Part shown: piece after piece, positions 51,231-58,301 of the stretch
Numbering within the stretch: the first letter of the stretch is position 1
Layout: each line of letters begins with the position of its first letter
DNA from: Candidatus Saccharimonadota bacterium
Lineage (GTDB): Bacteria > Patescibacteriota > Saccharimonadia > Saccharimonadales > Saccharimonadaceae
Assembly (NCBI GenBank): GCA_030530425.1
Contig: JAUMVA010000002.1
Span: 43,960 to 107,959, forward strand
Length of the DNA stretch: 64,000 nt
Direction: 5' to 3'
Position numbers and translations under genes: made by a program
The notes under the pieces: generated by a model
What the model was told of the DNA's origin: nothing
Databases searched by the model: none
Seen by the model: the letters and a program-made list of their open reading frames with translations, nothing else

Positions 51231-51263
51231 AATCTGCTCACTCGTTGGGCGGATTATCTTTTT
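51231..51263 (+). terminator. tracrRNA terminator
   Basis: AATCTGCTC, loop ACTCGTT, GGGCGGATT, then ATCTTTTT. Confidence 0.85.
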
Positions 51264-51284
51264 ATATGGCTAAAATGCTTATAC

Positions 51285-51313
51285 TTTCAATTATTACTTT
51301 TTGATTATATAAT
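51285..51313 (+). promoter_or_regulatory. Promoter of cas9-cas1-cas2
   Basis: TTTCAA, 17 bases, TATAAT. The leader is about 27 bases with AAAAGGAC before the ATG. Confidence 0.5.
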
Positions 51314-51346
51314 TATGTTAAAAGATATCATAAAAAGGACTTCTTT

Positions 51347-54300
51347 ATGGCAGAAAAATCTTCATATTCACCGAAAAAATATTCGCTTGGGCTAGACATC
51401 GGCACCTCGTCAGTTGGCTGGGCGGTCCTGGATTTAGATAAAAAGCGTATTCATAATTTGGGGGTGAGGATTTTTGAGCGACCGGAAGATCCTCAAAATG
51501 GTGATTCACTAGCCAAACCTCGCCGTGATGCCCGTTCAGCTCGCCGCCGTCTAAAGCGTCGTCGCCAGCGCCTCAATCACCTAAAGCAATTTTTTGTCGA
51601 CCAAAACATTCTCACTAAAAATCAAGTCGAAGAAGTTCTAAATTACAAGTCTAATTTCAACAAATTAGACGTATACGACCTGCGATCAAAAGCACTCACC
51701 GAGGAGCTATCGCCTGAAGAATTACTCAAAGTTTTATATCAGATTGCCAAACGACGCGGCTTCAAGTCGAACCGCAAGGTCGTGGAAGAATCAGACAAAG
51801 AAGGCGGCCGCGTAACCAGCGCACTCAAGACTAACGAGAAATTCCTTGCCGACAACAATTACACGACCGTCGGCGACGCGCTGAGTCACGATGAAAAATT
51901 CGCACCACACAAGCGCAATAAACGCGACGATTATACCAACAGTTTTGCGCGCGATGACTTTTTGCGCGAACTAGAGGCTATTATTAAAACTCAGCGAAAC
52001 TACGCCCTGAAAAATGTCCCCGAACCAGCTATTAATGAATTAATTTACGGCATTGACGATGGACAAGTCACTAACGTCAGCGCCATCATGTATCAACGTC
52101 CATTTATGACCAAAGAACTAATCGAAAAGATGGTCGGCAACTGTACGTTTGAAAAAAATGAGAAACGAGCGCCAAAAGCCAGCTATAGCTTTGAGGTGTT
52201 TCGTTTGGCAAGCGATTTGTCGCACCTCGTATTCATTCCTCGCGACGCCAGCAAACGCCAAGCCAAGCGTGAAAATCTAGAGGTAAGATTGTCTTCAGAA
52301 CAAATTAGCAAAGTCATTGATCTAGCCAAAAACCAAAAAAGCTTAACCTATAAAAAGGTGCGCAGTACCGCAGGAATTAGTGAAGACTACGTGCCAAAAG
52401 ATGTACGCGGCAAGAAGAAAGAGGGTGACGAATTCGGCGAAGACAATACTTTTGGCGGCCTAAAAGCATATAACGACATCAGGTTAGCACTGAAAGATTT
52501 ACCAGAAGATTGGGCGAAAATTGATAATGAATCGGCGATCAATCAAATCGCCTACATCCTTACTACGCAAAAAGCCGACGAGGGTATTCGTGCCGAACTA
52601 GATTCACTGCCGCTTTCCGACAAAGCCAAAGAAGCTATTGTCAAAATTAAGCCAACCAACTTCAAAGCATTCGGACATTTATCAATCAAGGCTTTGCAAA
52701 AAATCACGCCACACATCCTCGAGGGTATGACCTACGACAAAGCCTGCGAGGCAGCTGGCTACGACTTCAAAAAGCAATCTGACAGCCTAGAGCAAATCAC
52801 TAACCCCGTCGTCAAGCGTGCCATAACCCAGGCACTGAAGGTTGTTCGCGCCATCGAGCGTAAATATGGCAAACCATATTTCATCAAAGTTGAAACCGCT
52901 CGCGACTTAGCAAAAAACTTCAAAGATCGTAATGCAATCAAAAAAGAAAACGAAGAAAATCAAGGATATAATGAAGATATTAGATCAATAATTACAGATG
53001 GGTATGAAGCATCGCCTAAAACCAAAGGCGGTAAGCAGCTCCTCAGCCATCTCAGGGAGCTTAACGTACGCTTGAATAAAAATGCTGATTTTAATGGTCA
53101 GCAGATTATTAAGGTCAAACTCTACCGCGAACAAAACGGTGTTTGTTTGTATTCTGATAAAGAAATTGATTTTGAGACTATGCTGCGCGATGACAACGCC
53201 TATCAAGTCGATCACATTGTGCCGTTTTCACGCTCCAATAACGATGGAATAACCAACAAAGTTCTGGTATTAACAGAGGAAAATCAAAAGAAGGGCAATC
53301 AAACGCCATTTGAATATTTTGGCGCAGACGAAAAACGCTGGGAAGAGTATGTAGCTCGAGTAGAATCGACTTATCAAACGCGAGAAGTTAAAAAAGGTGA
53401 CAAAGATGCTGGAGCTAACTATAAATATAATGGTTATGCCATGAAAAAGAAGCAGAACCTATTGCTCCAAGACTACAAAAATGACAGCTGGAATGTGCGC
53501 GCCTTAAACGATACGCGGTATATTACACGATTTATCCAAAACTATTTGCGCCAGAATGTTGATTTCGCCGAGGGCGAAGAAAAACAGCGCGTAATCGCGC
53601 CAAACGGCACGACAACAGCGTATTTACGTAAACGCTGGGGGCTAGCAAAAGATCGTGCCGAGGATGTATTGCACCACGCCAAAGATGCGGCGGTTGTGGC
53701 GGCAATTGACCAGAAGATTGTTTACCAAGCAAACCTCTTCTCGAAAGAGCAGGAAATGAAACTGTATCTAAATAATACTAAAACAATTGATGAAAAACGG
53801 CAAATCCTACTAAGATCTACTGACGAAAACACTGGCGAGATTACCGATGAAACAACGTTTACTCAGGCTCAAAAAGACCTCGCACAAGCTGAATATTTCA
53901 AGTTGCGCAGTGATGAAAAGACTAAAAATCGCTTTCCAACTCCGTGGCCAGACTTCAGTAAAGAAGTCATGAAACGCACGTTAAATACCAATATTGCAAT
54001 ATTGCAAAATGAGTTACGCGGGCTTGATAATTACGATGAGGAGTTCCGCCTGGGCGTAAAACCAATCTTCGTTTCTCGCATGCCACGCCGCAAGGCTACC
54101 GCTCAAGCACACAAGGAGACTATTCGCTCGCCAAAGCTTAAAGATGGCGATCAGCGAACTGTACGAATGCCGCTAAACAAAATTAAGCGAAAAGACGTTG
54201 AAAACTCCGTATTGAAAGAATCTGATAAGTGGCTGTATGATAAATTACTTGAGAGGCTTGATGCTCACGGCGATAACCCAGAAAAAGCTTTTGCTGAACC

Positions 54301-54820
54301 TATTTACAAAAACGATAAAAAATTCGACAAAAATGGTAACCAACTGTCTCCGGTCTCGACTGTCAAAGTATATTCGACGCAACCGAGCGGATTTTACATT
54401 AACGACGATAAAGCATTTGTTAATAACGGATCTATGGTGCGACTTGACGTATATCAAAAACCAAACAAGAAAGGCAAAATTAAGCACTTCTTTGTGCCAG
54501 TCTACGCTCATCAAGTTGGCAAAAATAAGCCCGCACCAACAAAGATCCTGCCAACACCCAAAGGCTTTACCGATATAGATGAAACATTCACTAAGGTCCG
54601 TTCGTTGTATCCGAATGATTATGTGAGGTGTTACTTCGGCGATAATGTTGAGGAAGGTTATTATGTAACCTACGATTCTGGATCTGGGCGAATCACTGCC
54701 ATAGATGCAGCTTCTCCAAATAAAGAAGGAGTAAATCGTCACCGTATTTCACCCCGATCCGCTAACCTCATCGAACGTTACGACGTCTCCATCCTCGGCG
54801 ATAACTACAGGTGGTCATGA
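51347..54820 (+). CDS. cas9: CRISPR-associated endonuclease Cas9, type II-C
   Basis: 1157 aa, in the range of compact II-C enzymes. It cuts DNA matching the crRNA guide. All catalytic parts are visible: RuvC-I YSLGLDIGTSSVGW with Asp17, an Arg-rich bridge helix (about residues 58-90), RuvC-II FIKVETARD with Glu516, HNH YQVDHIVPFSR with His623, and RuvC-III LHHAKDA with His777 and Asp780. The C-terminal PAM-interacting region covers about 880-1157. cas1 starts directly after the TGA. GC-rich codons (CGC, GCC, GAC) dominate, unlike cas1, cas2 and the host genes, except for an AT-rich patch near 52920-53010 between RuvC-II and HNH. Neither csn2 nor cas4 is present. Confidence 0.98.
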   Translation: MAEKSSYSPKKYSLGLDIGTSSVGWAVLDLDKKRIHNLGVRIFERPEDPQNGDSLAKPRRDARSARRRLKRRRQRLNHLKQFFVDQNILTKNQVEEVLNYKSNFNKLDVYDLRSKALTEELSPEELLKVLYQIAKRRGFKSNRKVVEESDKEGGRVTSALKTNEKFLADNNYTTVGDALSHDEKFAPHKRNKRDDYTNSFARDDFLRELEAIIKTQRNYALKNVPEPAINELIYGIDDGQVTNVSAIMYQRPFMTKELIEKMVGNCTFEKNEKRAPKASYSFEVFRLASDLSHLVFIPRDASKRQAKRENLEVRLSSEQISKVIDLAKNQKSLTYKKVRSTAGISEDYVPKDVRGKKKEGDEFGEDNTFGGLKAYNDIRLALKDLPEDWAKIDNESAINQIAYILTTQKADEGIRAELDSLPLSDKAKEAIVKIKPTNFKAFGHLSIKALQKITPHILEGMTYDKACEAAGYDFKKQSDSLEQITNPVVKRAITQALKVVRAIERKYGKPYFIKVETARDLAKNFKDRNAIKKENEENQGYNEDIRSIITDGYEASPKTKGGKQLLSHLRELNVRLNKNADFNGQQIIKVKLYREQNGVCLYSDKEIDFETMLRDDNAYQVDHIVPFSRSNNDGITNKVLVLTEENQKKGNQTPFEYFGADEKRWEEYVARVESTYQTREVKKGDKDAGANYKYNGYAMKKKQNLLLQDYKNDSWNVRALNDTRYITRFIQNYLRQNVDFAEGEEKQRVIAPNGTTTAYLRKRWGLAKDRAEDVLHHAKDAAVVAAIDQKIVYQANLFSKEQEMKLYLNNTKTIDEKRQILLRSTDENTGEITDETTFTQAQKDLAQAEYFKLRSDEKTKNRFPTPWPDFSKEVMKRTLNTNIAILQNELRGLDNYDEEFRLGVKPIFVSRMPRRKATAQAHKETIRSPKLKDGDQRTVRMPLNKIKRKDVENSVLKESDKWLYDKLLERLDAHGDNPEKAFAEPIYKNDKKFDKNGNQLSPVSTVKVYSTQPSGFYINDDKAFVNNGSMVRLDVYQKPNKKGKIKHFFVPVYAHQVGKNKPAPTKILPTPKGFTDIDETFTKVRSLYPNDYVRCYFGDNVEEGYYVTYDSGSGRITAIDAASPNKEGVNRHRISPRSANLIERYDVSILGDNYRWS

Positions 54821-55708
54821 ATGGCCTGGCGGGTTGTGGCTGTCAAAAATCCTGCTCGCTTAAAGCTAGCTCATAATCAGCTGGTAATTATTCAAGATCA
54901 AGAAATTAGTTTGCCAATTGAAGATATTGATGCTCTAGTAATTGATAGCTATGGTGTGGTTATTACAGCGGAGCTATTGGCATATCTTAGTACTCATAAA
55001 ACTACTGTTATATATTGTGATGATAAGCATTTACCATGTGGAATGTTAATTTCTTATTCACAACATTCGCGCCAGGCTAAAATGTCACGTCAACAAGTAG
55101 CGATGTCTGAGCCACTGAAAAAACGACTTTGGCAGAAAAACATTATTGCTAAAATTATTAATCAGGCTGATGTGTTGGCTTATTTTGGTTTAGACGATCG
55201 TTTGTTGCGAGACTGTGTCACTCGAGTGCGCTCTGGTGACGCTGGGAACCAAGAATCGATTGCAGCTCGAGTTTATTTTGATCAATTATTAGATGACGCA
55301 ACACGTCGTCAATCAATTTGGCATAATGCGGCATTGAACTATGGATATGCGATTGTGCGTAGTCACATTGCACGTCATGTGGCAGCCAGAGGTTTAATTG
55401 CTTCGCAAGGAATTTTTCATCATAATGAATTAAATAGCTTTAATTTGGTTGATGATTTGATCGAAAGTTATCGACCGGTAGTTGATGCGATTGTTATAGA
55501 GTACGCTAAGCGTAAAATTATTACTCAGGACGCAACCTTAAATGTGGACGACCGAAGATTTCTAGTTGACATTTTGAATAAATATGTTATTATCAAAGAC
55601 AAGCGCTTTACTTTGAAGCACTCTATAGAACTGACGGTGGAAAGTTTTGTGGATTGTATTGATAAGCAATCGGTTTCAAATTTGGCGCTACCAAAGGTCA
55701 ATTTTTAA
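54821..55708 (+). CDS. cas1: CRISPR adaptation integrase Cas1
   Basis: 295 aa. With Cas2 it inserts new spacers. The active-site Glu is in NQESIAARVYF (near residue 147), and the catalytic His and Asp/Glu are in GIFHHNELNSFNLVDDLIE (near 200-218). Length and sequence fit type II Cas1. Its ATG abuts the cas9 stop, so the genes are co-translated. Codon use is AT-rich like the host, unlike cas9. Confidence 0.97.
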   Translation: MAWRVVAVKNPARLKLAHNQLVIIQDQEISLPIEDIDALVIDSYGVVITAELLAYLSTHKTTVIYCDDKHLPCGMLISYSQHSRQAKMSRQQVAMSEPLKKRLWQKNIIAKIINQADVLAYFGLDDRLLRDCVTRVRSGDAGNQESIAARVYFDQLLDDATRRQSIWHNAALNYGYAIVRSHIARHVAARGLIASQGIFHHNELNSFNLVDDLIESYRPVVDAIVIEYAKRKIITQDATLNVDDRRFLVDILNKYVIIKDKRFTLKHSIELTVESFVDCIDKQSVSNLALPKVNF

Positions 55709-55722
55709 ATAGATATAGGAAG

Positions 55723-56046
55723 ATGTCTTACAAGATTATGCGTGTTGCGGTGATGTTTGATTTGCCGACTAGTACTACGGAAGAGCGCCGTTTGGCAACT
55801 AAATTTCGTCAATTTCTTATTAGTGATGGTTTTGATATGCTGCAATATAGTGTTTATACGCGATTGTGCGCCAATCGTGATATTGCTGAAAAGCATTTAT
55901 TGCGCGTAAAATTAAATGCGCCGCGCAATGGTTCTGTCAGGCTACTATATTTGACAGAACATCAGTTTACTAATATGCAAATTATTGTTGGCAAAAAAAC
56001 TCCGCAAGAAGAAAAAGTTACTGCTGAGCAGATGGCTTTTTTCTGA
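55723..56046 (+). CDS. cas2: CRISPR adaptation protein Cas2
   Basis: 107 aa. It begins MSYKIMRVAVMFDLPTST, with the conserved Asp after the first strand, and has the ferredoxin-like RLCANRD and LYLTEHQF segments. It forms the Cas1-Cas2 integration complex. AGGAAG is the ribosome site, 14 bases after cas1. A terminator follows and then the array. Confidence 0.96.
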   Translation: MSYKIMRVAVMFDLPTSTTEERRLATKFRQFLISDGFDMLQYSVYTRLCANRDIAEKHLLRVKLNAPRNGSVRLLYLTEHQFTNMQIIVGKKTPQEEKVTAEQMAFF

Positions 56047-56097
56047 AAAAATGAATTCAATCTAGTTTTTGAAAGACATTATTGAGATTTTTAAAAA

Positions 56098-56131
56098 CTA
56101 AAAATCCTCTCGCAACAGAGGGGATTTTTAG
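56098..56131. terminator. Bidirectional terminator between cas2 and the array
   Basis: CTAAAAATCCTCT pairs with AGAGGGGATTTTTAG (two-base bulge) around loop CGCAAC. It can end the cas mRNA on the plus strand and the crRNA transcripts arriving on the minus strand. The first repeat begins six bases later. Confidence 0.8.
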
Positions 56132-56136
56132 TAAGT

Positions 56137-56567
56137 ATTATATCAATATCTAAATTATTAGGGAACTATAACTTAGGAGTGATCTATATCATTGATGAGA
56201 TTATTATATCAATATCTAAATTATTAGGGAACTATAACTACTTGTTAGTTTTTTTGCTGTATTTATTAATTATATCAATATCTAAATTATTAGGGAACTA
56301 TAACAAGCTGGAACGCTTTTAGTTACCTAATACGATTATATCAATATCTAAATTATTAGGGAACTATAACTTTAATTATACAACAATTCATTCCGGAAAA
56401 TTATATCAATATCTAAATTATTAGGGAACTATAACGCTGTCAATATAGATATTTGTATTATTGAAATTATATCAATATCTAAATTATTAGGGAACTATAA
56501 CGCCGTAGAAGCTTTCCTCGACGATACTGACATTATATCAATATCTAAATTATTAGGGAACTACAGC
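56137..56567 (-). CRISPR. Type II-C CRISPR array, 7 repeats and 6 spacers, transcribed on the minus strand
   Basis: 36-base repeats start at 56137, 56203, 56269, 56335, 56400, 56466 and 56532. On the plus strand each begins ATTATATCAATATCTAAA and ends GGGAACTATAAC. Spacers are 30 bases, except the fourth at 29. Repeats 1-6 are identical; repeat 7 ends CTACAGC instead of CTATAAC. crRNA sense is the minus strand: the tracrRNA anti-repeat lies on the plus strand in the same orientation, and the minus-strand repeat begins GTTATAGTTCCC, like the Neisseria II-C repeat. The minus-strand repeat ends TTGATATAAT, an extended -10, so each repeat can start its own crRNA about seven bases into the next spacer, leaving a guide of about 24. 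I recognise no spacer target. Confidence 0.97.
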
Positions 56568-56644
56568 TCGATGATCTCCATGTCGCTTTAACCCAATATC
56601 ATATTAATGTCGAACGTTTGGTAAAACCCGATCGATCTTTATAG
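56547..56644 (+). other. Short open tail beside the last repeat, possible gene remnant
   Basis: From inside the degenerate last repeat, a frame of about 32 codons reads through LDDLHVALTQYHINVERL to a TAG at 56642. It has no start or ribosome site. It might be the 3' remnant of a gene cut by array growth, or chance. Confidence 0.15.
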
Positions 56645-56672
56645 CAAAAATAATGATAATAGTATAAAAGAA

Positions 56673-56701
56673 TTGACAAATAATAAAATATATGCTATAA
56701 T
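56673..56701 (+). promoter_or_regulatory. Perfect consensus promoter of gene 56899
   Basis: TTGACA, 17 bases, TATAAT preceded by TGC. The best match to consensus in the window. The predicted start is near 56708. Confidence 0.8.
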
Positions 56702-56707
56702 GAAAAC

Positions 56708-56898
56708 GTAGGTTTAATAATTATACCTTAAGTACGTTAAAAACTAAAGAAAAGAAGTAGTCACAATTTCCTACTATAAGATAGGACAAGCGGAGATAAT
56801 TCATATATTATATCTGATTGCCCTATCTTATAGAAAGAAAGATTGAGGCGGCTCCGGACGGTCCGGAATATTAGCAGCTAAGCTGCGGAGGTGGTATG
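56708..56898 (+). promoter_or_regulatory. Structured 190-base leader of gene 56899
   Basis: Three inverted repeats precede the gene: a perfect 12-pair stem CTATAAGATAGG (56774) with CCTATCTTATAG (56822-56833) enclosing a 36-base insert that can pair further; TCCGG-ACGGT-CCGGA (56853-56867); and GCAGCT-A-AGCTGC (56874-56886), which touches the ribosome site GGAGG at 56887. No known riboswitch is recognised. The position suggests control of translation. Confidence 0.5.
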
Positions 56899-57327
56899 AT
56901 GAAAATAAAAAGAATAATTAATTTATTTGGCAAGGACCTGAAAATATTTACCAGAGATGGTAAAATTAAAAGGGTCTATAAAAAAGAGGAAGGCAGATAT
57001 TCATTACTATTTGGGAACTGTAACTCCTGGTTTGATGAGGACGATGATATTAGTATCGATGAAGGTGCTGATATTGAGGCTAATGACATCTGTCTCGAAA
57101 CGACCAGAGATGTTGTGGTCGCTTATAGGGGAGACAGAAAAAGCGATCCTTTTCCGGAGCCAGAGGAGGGCATTTTTTATATAGTGCCAGAGTATCATGC
57201 TCGAGCACTGAAAAGAAGCGGCCGTAGCACGGATGATCTTTTTATTCCACATAATATTGTGTGGATGGATGGTCCGCGCTTTCCCGAGAAAACCTTTCTT
57301 GGTTGCGAAGGGCTCAAAATAATTTAA
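56899..57327 (+). CDS. Small soluble hypothetical protein, phage-like family, 142 aa
   Basis: ATG 56899 is chosen over 56896 because GGAGG then has a normal seven-base spacing. The C-terminal half (GIFYIVPEYHARAL, DDLFIPHNIV, then LGCEGL) resembles small phage and plasmid proteins with a YIVS..VA..L...DDLLIP..V pattern. Their function is unknown and I recall the pattern only loosely. The middle is acidic. Most Arg codons are AGA or AGG. It has a perfect promoter, a structured leader and its own terminator, next to the CRISPR array. Confidence 0.72.
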   Translation: MKIKRIINLFGKDLKIFTRDGKIKRVYKKEEGRYSLLFGNCNSWFDEDDDISIDEGADIEANDICLETTRDVVVAYRGDRKSDPFPEPEEGIFYIVPEYHARALKRSGRSTDDLFIPHNIVWMDGPRFPEKTFLGCEGLKII

Positions 57328-57378
57328 TTTCTATTTTTCTATCTTTTTGTTTCTTCTATTTCCATTTCTTTAGTTTTT

Positions 57379-57405
57379 GCCCAGATGCAATGTCTGGGCT
57401 TTTTC
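57379..57405 (+). terminator. Intrinsic terminator after gene 56899
   Basis: GCCCAGA, loop TGCAATG, TCTGGGC, then TTTTTCTTTTT. Confidence 0.88.
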
Positions 57406-57495
57406 TTTTTACCGTGACAAAAATAGAATACGCTTACTTGTTTAATAGACAATAATAACTTTTAAAAAAATATAATTCCATAATTAATCAAATAT

Positions 57496-57504
57496 TGATA
57501 TAAT
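57496..57504 (+). promoter_or_regulatory. Extended -10 promoter of the dCMP deaminase gene
   Basis: TGATATAAT, with a leader of about 30 bases ending AAAGGAGGGAAATT. Confidence 0.6.
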
Positions 57505-57542
57505 AATCACATAATTTTGTTTAAAAGCAAAGGAGGGAAATT

Positions 57543-57995
57543 ATGAACATTCGTAAAGATCGTGCTTCATGGGATGATGTCTTTATGGAAATGGCTCAGG
57601 TGATCGCCAAGCGTTCGCCAGATCCGGATTATCAAGTTGGGGCGATTATTGTTACACCTCAAAATACCGTGGCAGGTGCTGGCTATAATGGTGCACCACG
57701 GGGGATTGATCAGGATTTGGTGCCGTGGGATAGTGAAGACAAGCACTTTTACATTGCGCATGCTGAAGCCAACGCCATTTTGAACGCTACGCAGGATTTG
57801 CATGGTTGTCGGATTTATGTCATTTTATATCCATGTTTTGAGTGCATGAAAATGATTATTCAAACTGGTATTAGAGAAGTGATTTATCTTGATGATTCTA
57901 AATTGCAAAAAGGCAACCAGAAGTTTGTTTGGTCAAAAAAACTTGCCGAACAGGCTGGTATTGAAATTCGTCAGCTTCAGTCATTGCTAAAGTAA
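57543..57995 (+). CDS. dCMP deaminase-family protein (ComEB-like)
   Basis: 150 aa. Zinc-dependent deaminase, most likely converting dCMP to dUMP for thymidylate synthesis. HAE is at residues 73-75 and PCFEC at 97-101, giving the zinc ligands and the proton-shuttle Glu. The NGAPRG substrate loop is near 48. A very strong ribosome site (AAAGGAGGG) precedes it. It is a single-gene unit with a terminator. Confidence 0.92.
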   Translation: MNIRKDRASWDDVFMEMAQVIAKRSPDPDYQVGAIIVTPQNTVAGAGYNGAPRGIDQDLVPWDSEDKHFYIAHAEANAILNATQDLHGCRIYVILYPCFECMKMIIQTGIREVIYLDDSKLQKGNQKFVWSKKLAEQAGIEIRQLQSLLK

Positions 57996-58009
57996 CTTTC
58001 TCTGAAATG

Positions 58010-58046
58010 GTCGCGCCATTAATATCTAGGACGCGACTTTTATTTT
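58010..58046 (+). terminator. Terminator after the deaminase gene
   Basis: GTCGCG and CGCGAC enclose a 16-base loop, followed by TTTTATTTTTG. Confidence 0.7.
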
Positions 58047-58065
58047 TGACTTTTGGAATTGAATT

Positions 58066-58074
58066 TGCTAAAAT
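58066..58074 (+). promoter_or_regulatory. Extended -10 promoter of tRNA-Met
   Basis: TGCTAAAAT, 13 bases before the tRNA. Confidence 0.5.
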
Positions 58075-58087
58075 TAACAAGTCTTGT

Positions 58088-58164
58088 GGCAGCGTAGCTC
58101 AGTTGGTTAGAGCGTAGGACTCATAAGCCTAAGGTCACTGGTTCGATCCCAGTCGCTGCTACCA
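58088..58164 (+). tRNA. tRNA with anticodon CAT, probably elongator Met
   Basis: 77 bases. Acceptor GGCAGCG with CGCTGCT (first pair G-T), loop CTCATAA with anticodon CAT, T-arm ACTGG/CCAGT, CCA encoded. The anticodon stem lacks the three G-C pairs of an initiator. An Ile2 tRNA with modified C34 cannot be excluded. Confidence 0.92.
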
Positions 58165-58175
58165 GAAATAACAGG

Positions 58176-58199
58176 TCGCTTTTGTAGAGCGATTTTTTT
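58176..58199 (+). terminator. Terminator after tRNA-Met
   Basis: TCGCT, short loop, AGCGA, then seven T. Confidence 0.75.
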
Positions 58200-58301
58200 G
58201 TTGAAAATAAGATTAATAATTATTATACTAATGCTAGAAATATCGAAGGACAAAAGATATTTTTAGTTAAAATAATAATTTATCAAAAAGCAAGGGGTAA
58301 G

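Larger units (their letters stand above)
51145..51263 (+). ncRNA. tracrRNA of the type II-C system
   Basis: About 119 bases. The anti-repeat at 51163-51198 has the same orientation as the array repeats and matches them at 31 of 36 positions. The mismatches are position 18, positions 27-29 (a 3x3 bulge in the crRNA duplex) and position 36 (a G-U pair). Next comes a perfect eight-pair hairpin, TATTAGTA-GAAA-TACTAATA (51201-51220). A nine-pair terminator hairpin (51231-51239 with 51247-51255, two G-U pairs) follows, then TCTTTTT. Promoter, duplex, hairpins and terminator are all present on the plus strand, immediately upstream of cas9. Confidence 0.88.

Noticed and set aside
54245..54742. A 165-codon reverse-strand open frame inside cas9.
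   Set aside because: It lies wholly inside the well-supported cas9 C terminus and has no ribosome site or recognisable protein.
54821..56136. A fourth cas gene (csn2 or cas4) after cas2.
   Set aside because: Only 90 bases with a terminator separate cas2 from the array. The system is therefore II-C.
56137..56567. Transcription of the CRISPR array on the plus strand, away from cas2.
   Set aside because: The tracrRNA anti-repeat is on the plus strand in the same orientation as the repeats, so a plus-strand crRNA could not pair with it. The repeat promoter box is on the minus strand.
58088..58164. Initiator tRNA-fMet.
   Set aside because: The anticodon stem lacks three consecutive G-C pairs, and positions 1-72 can pair (G-T).
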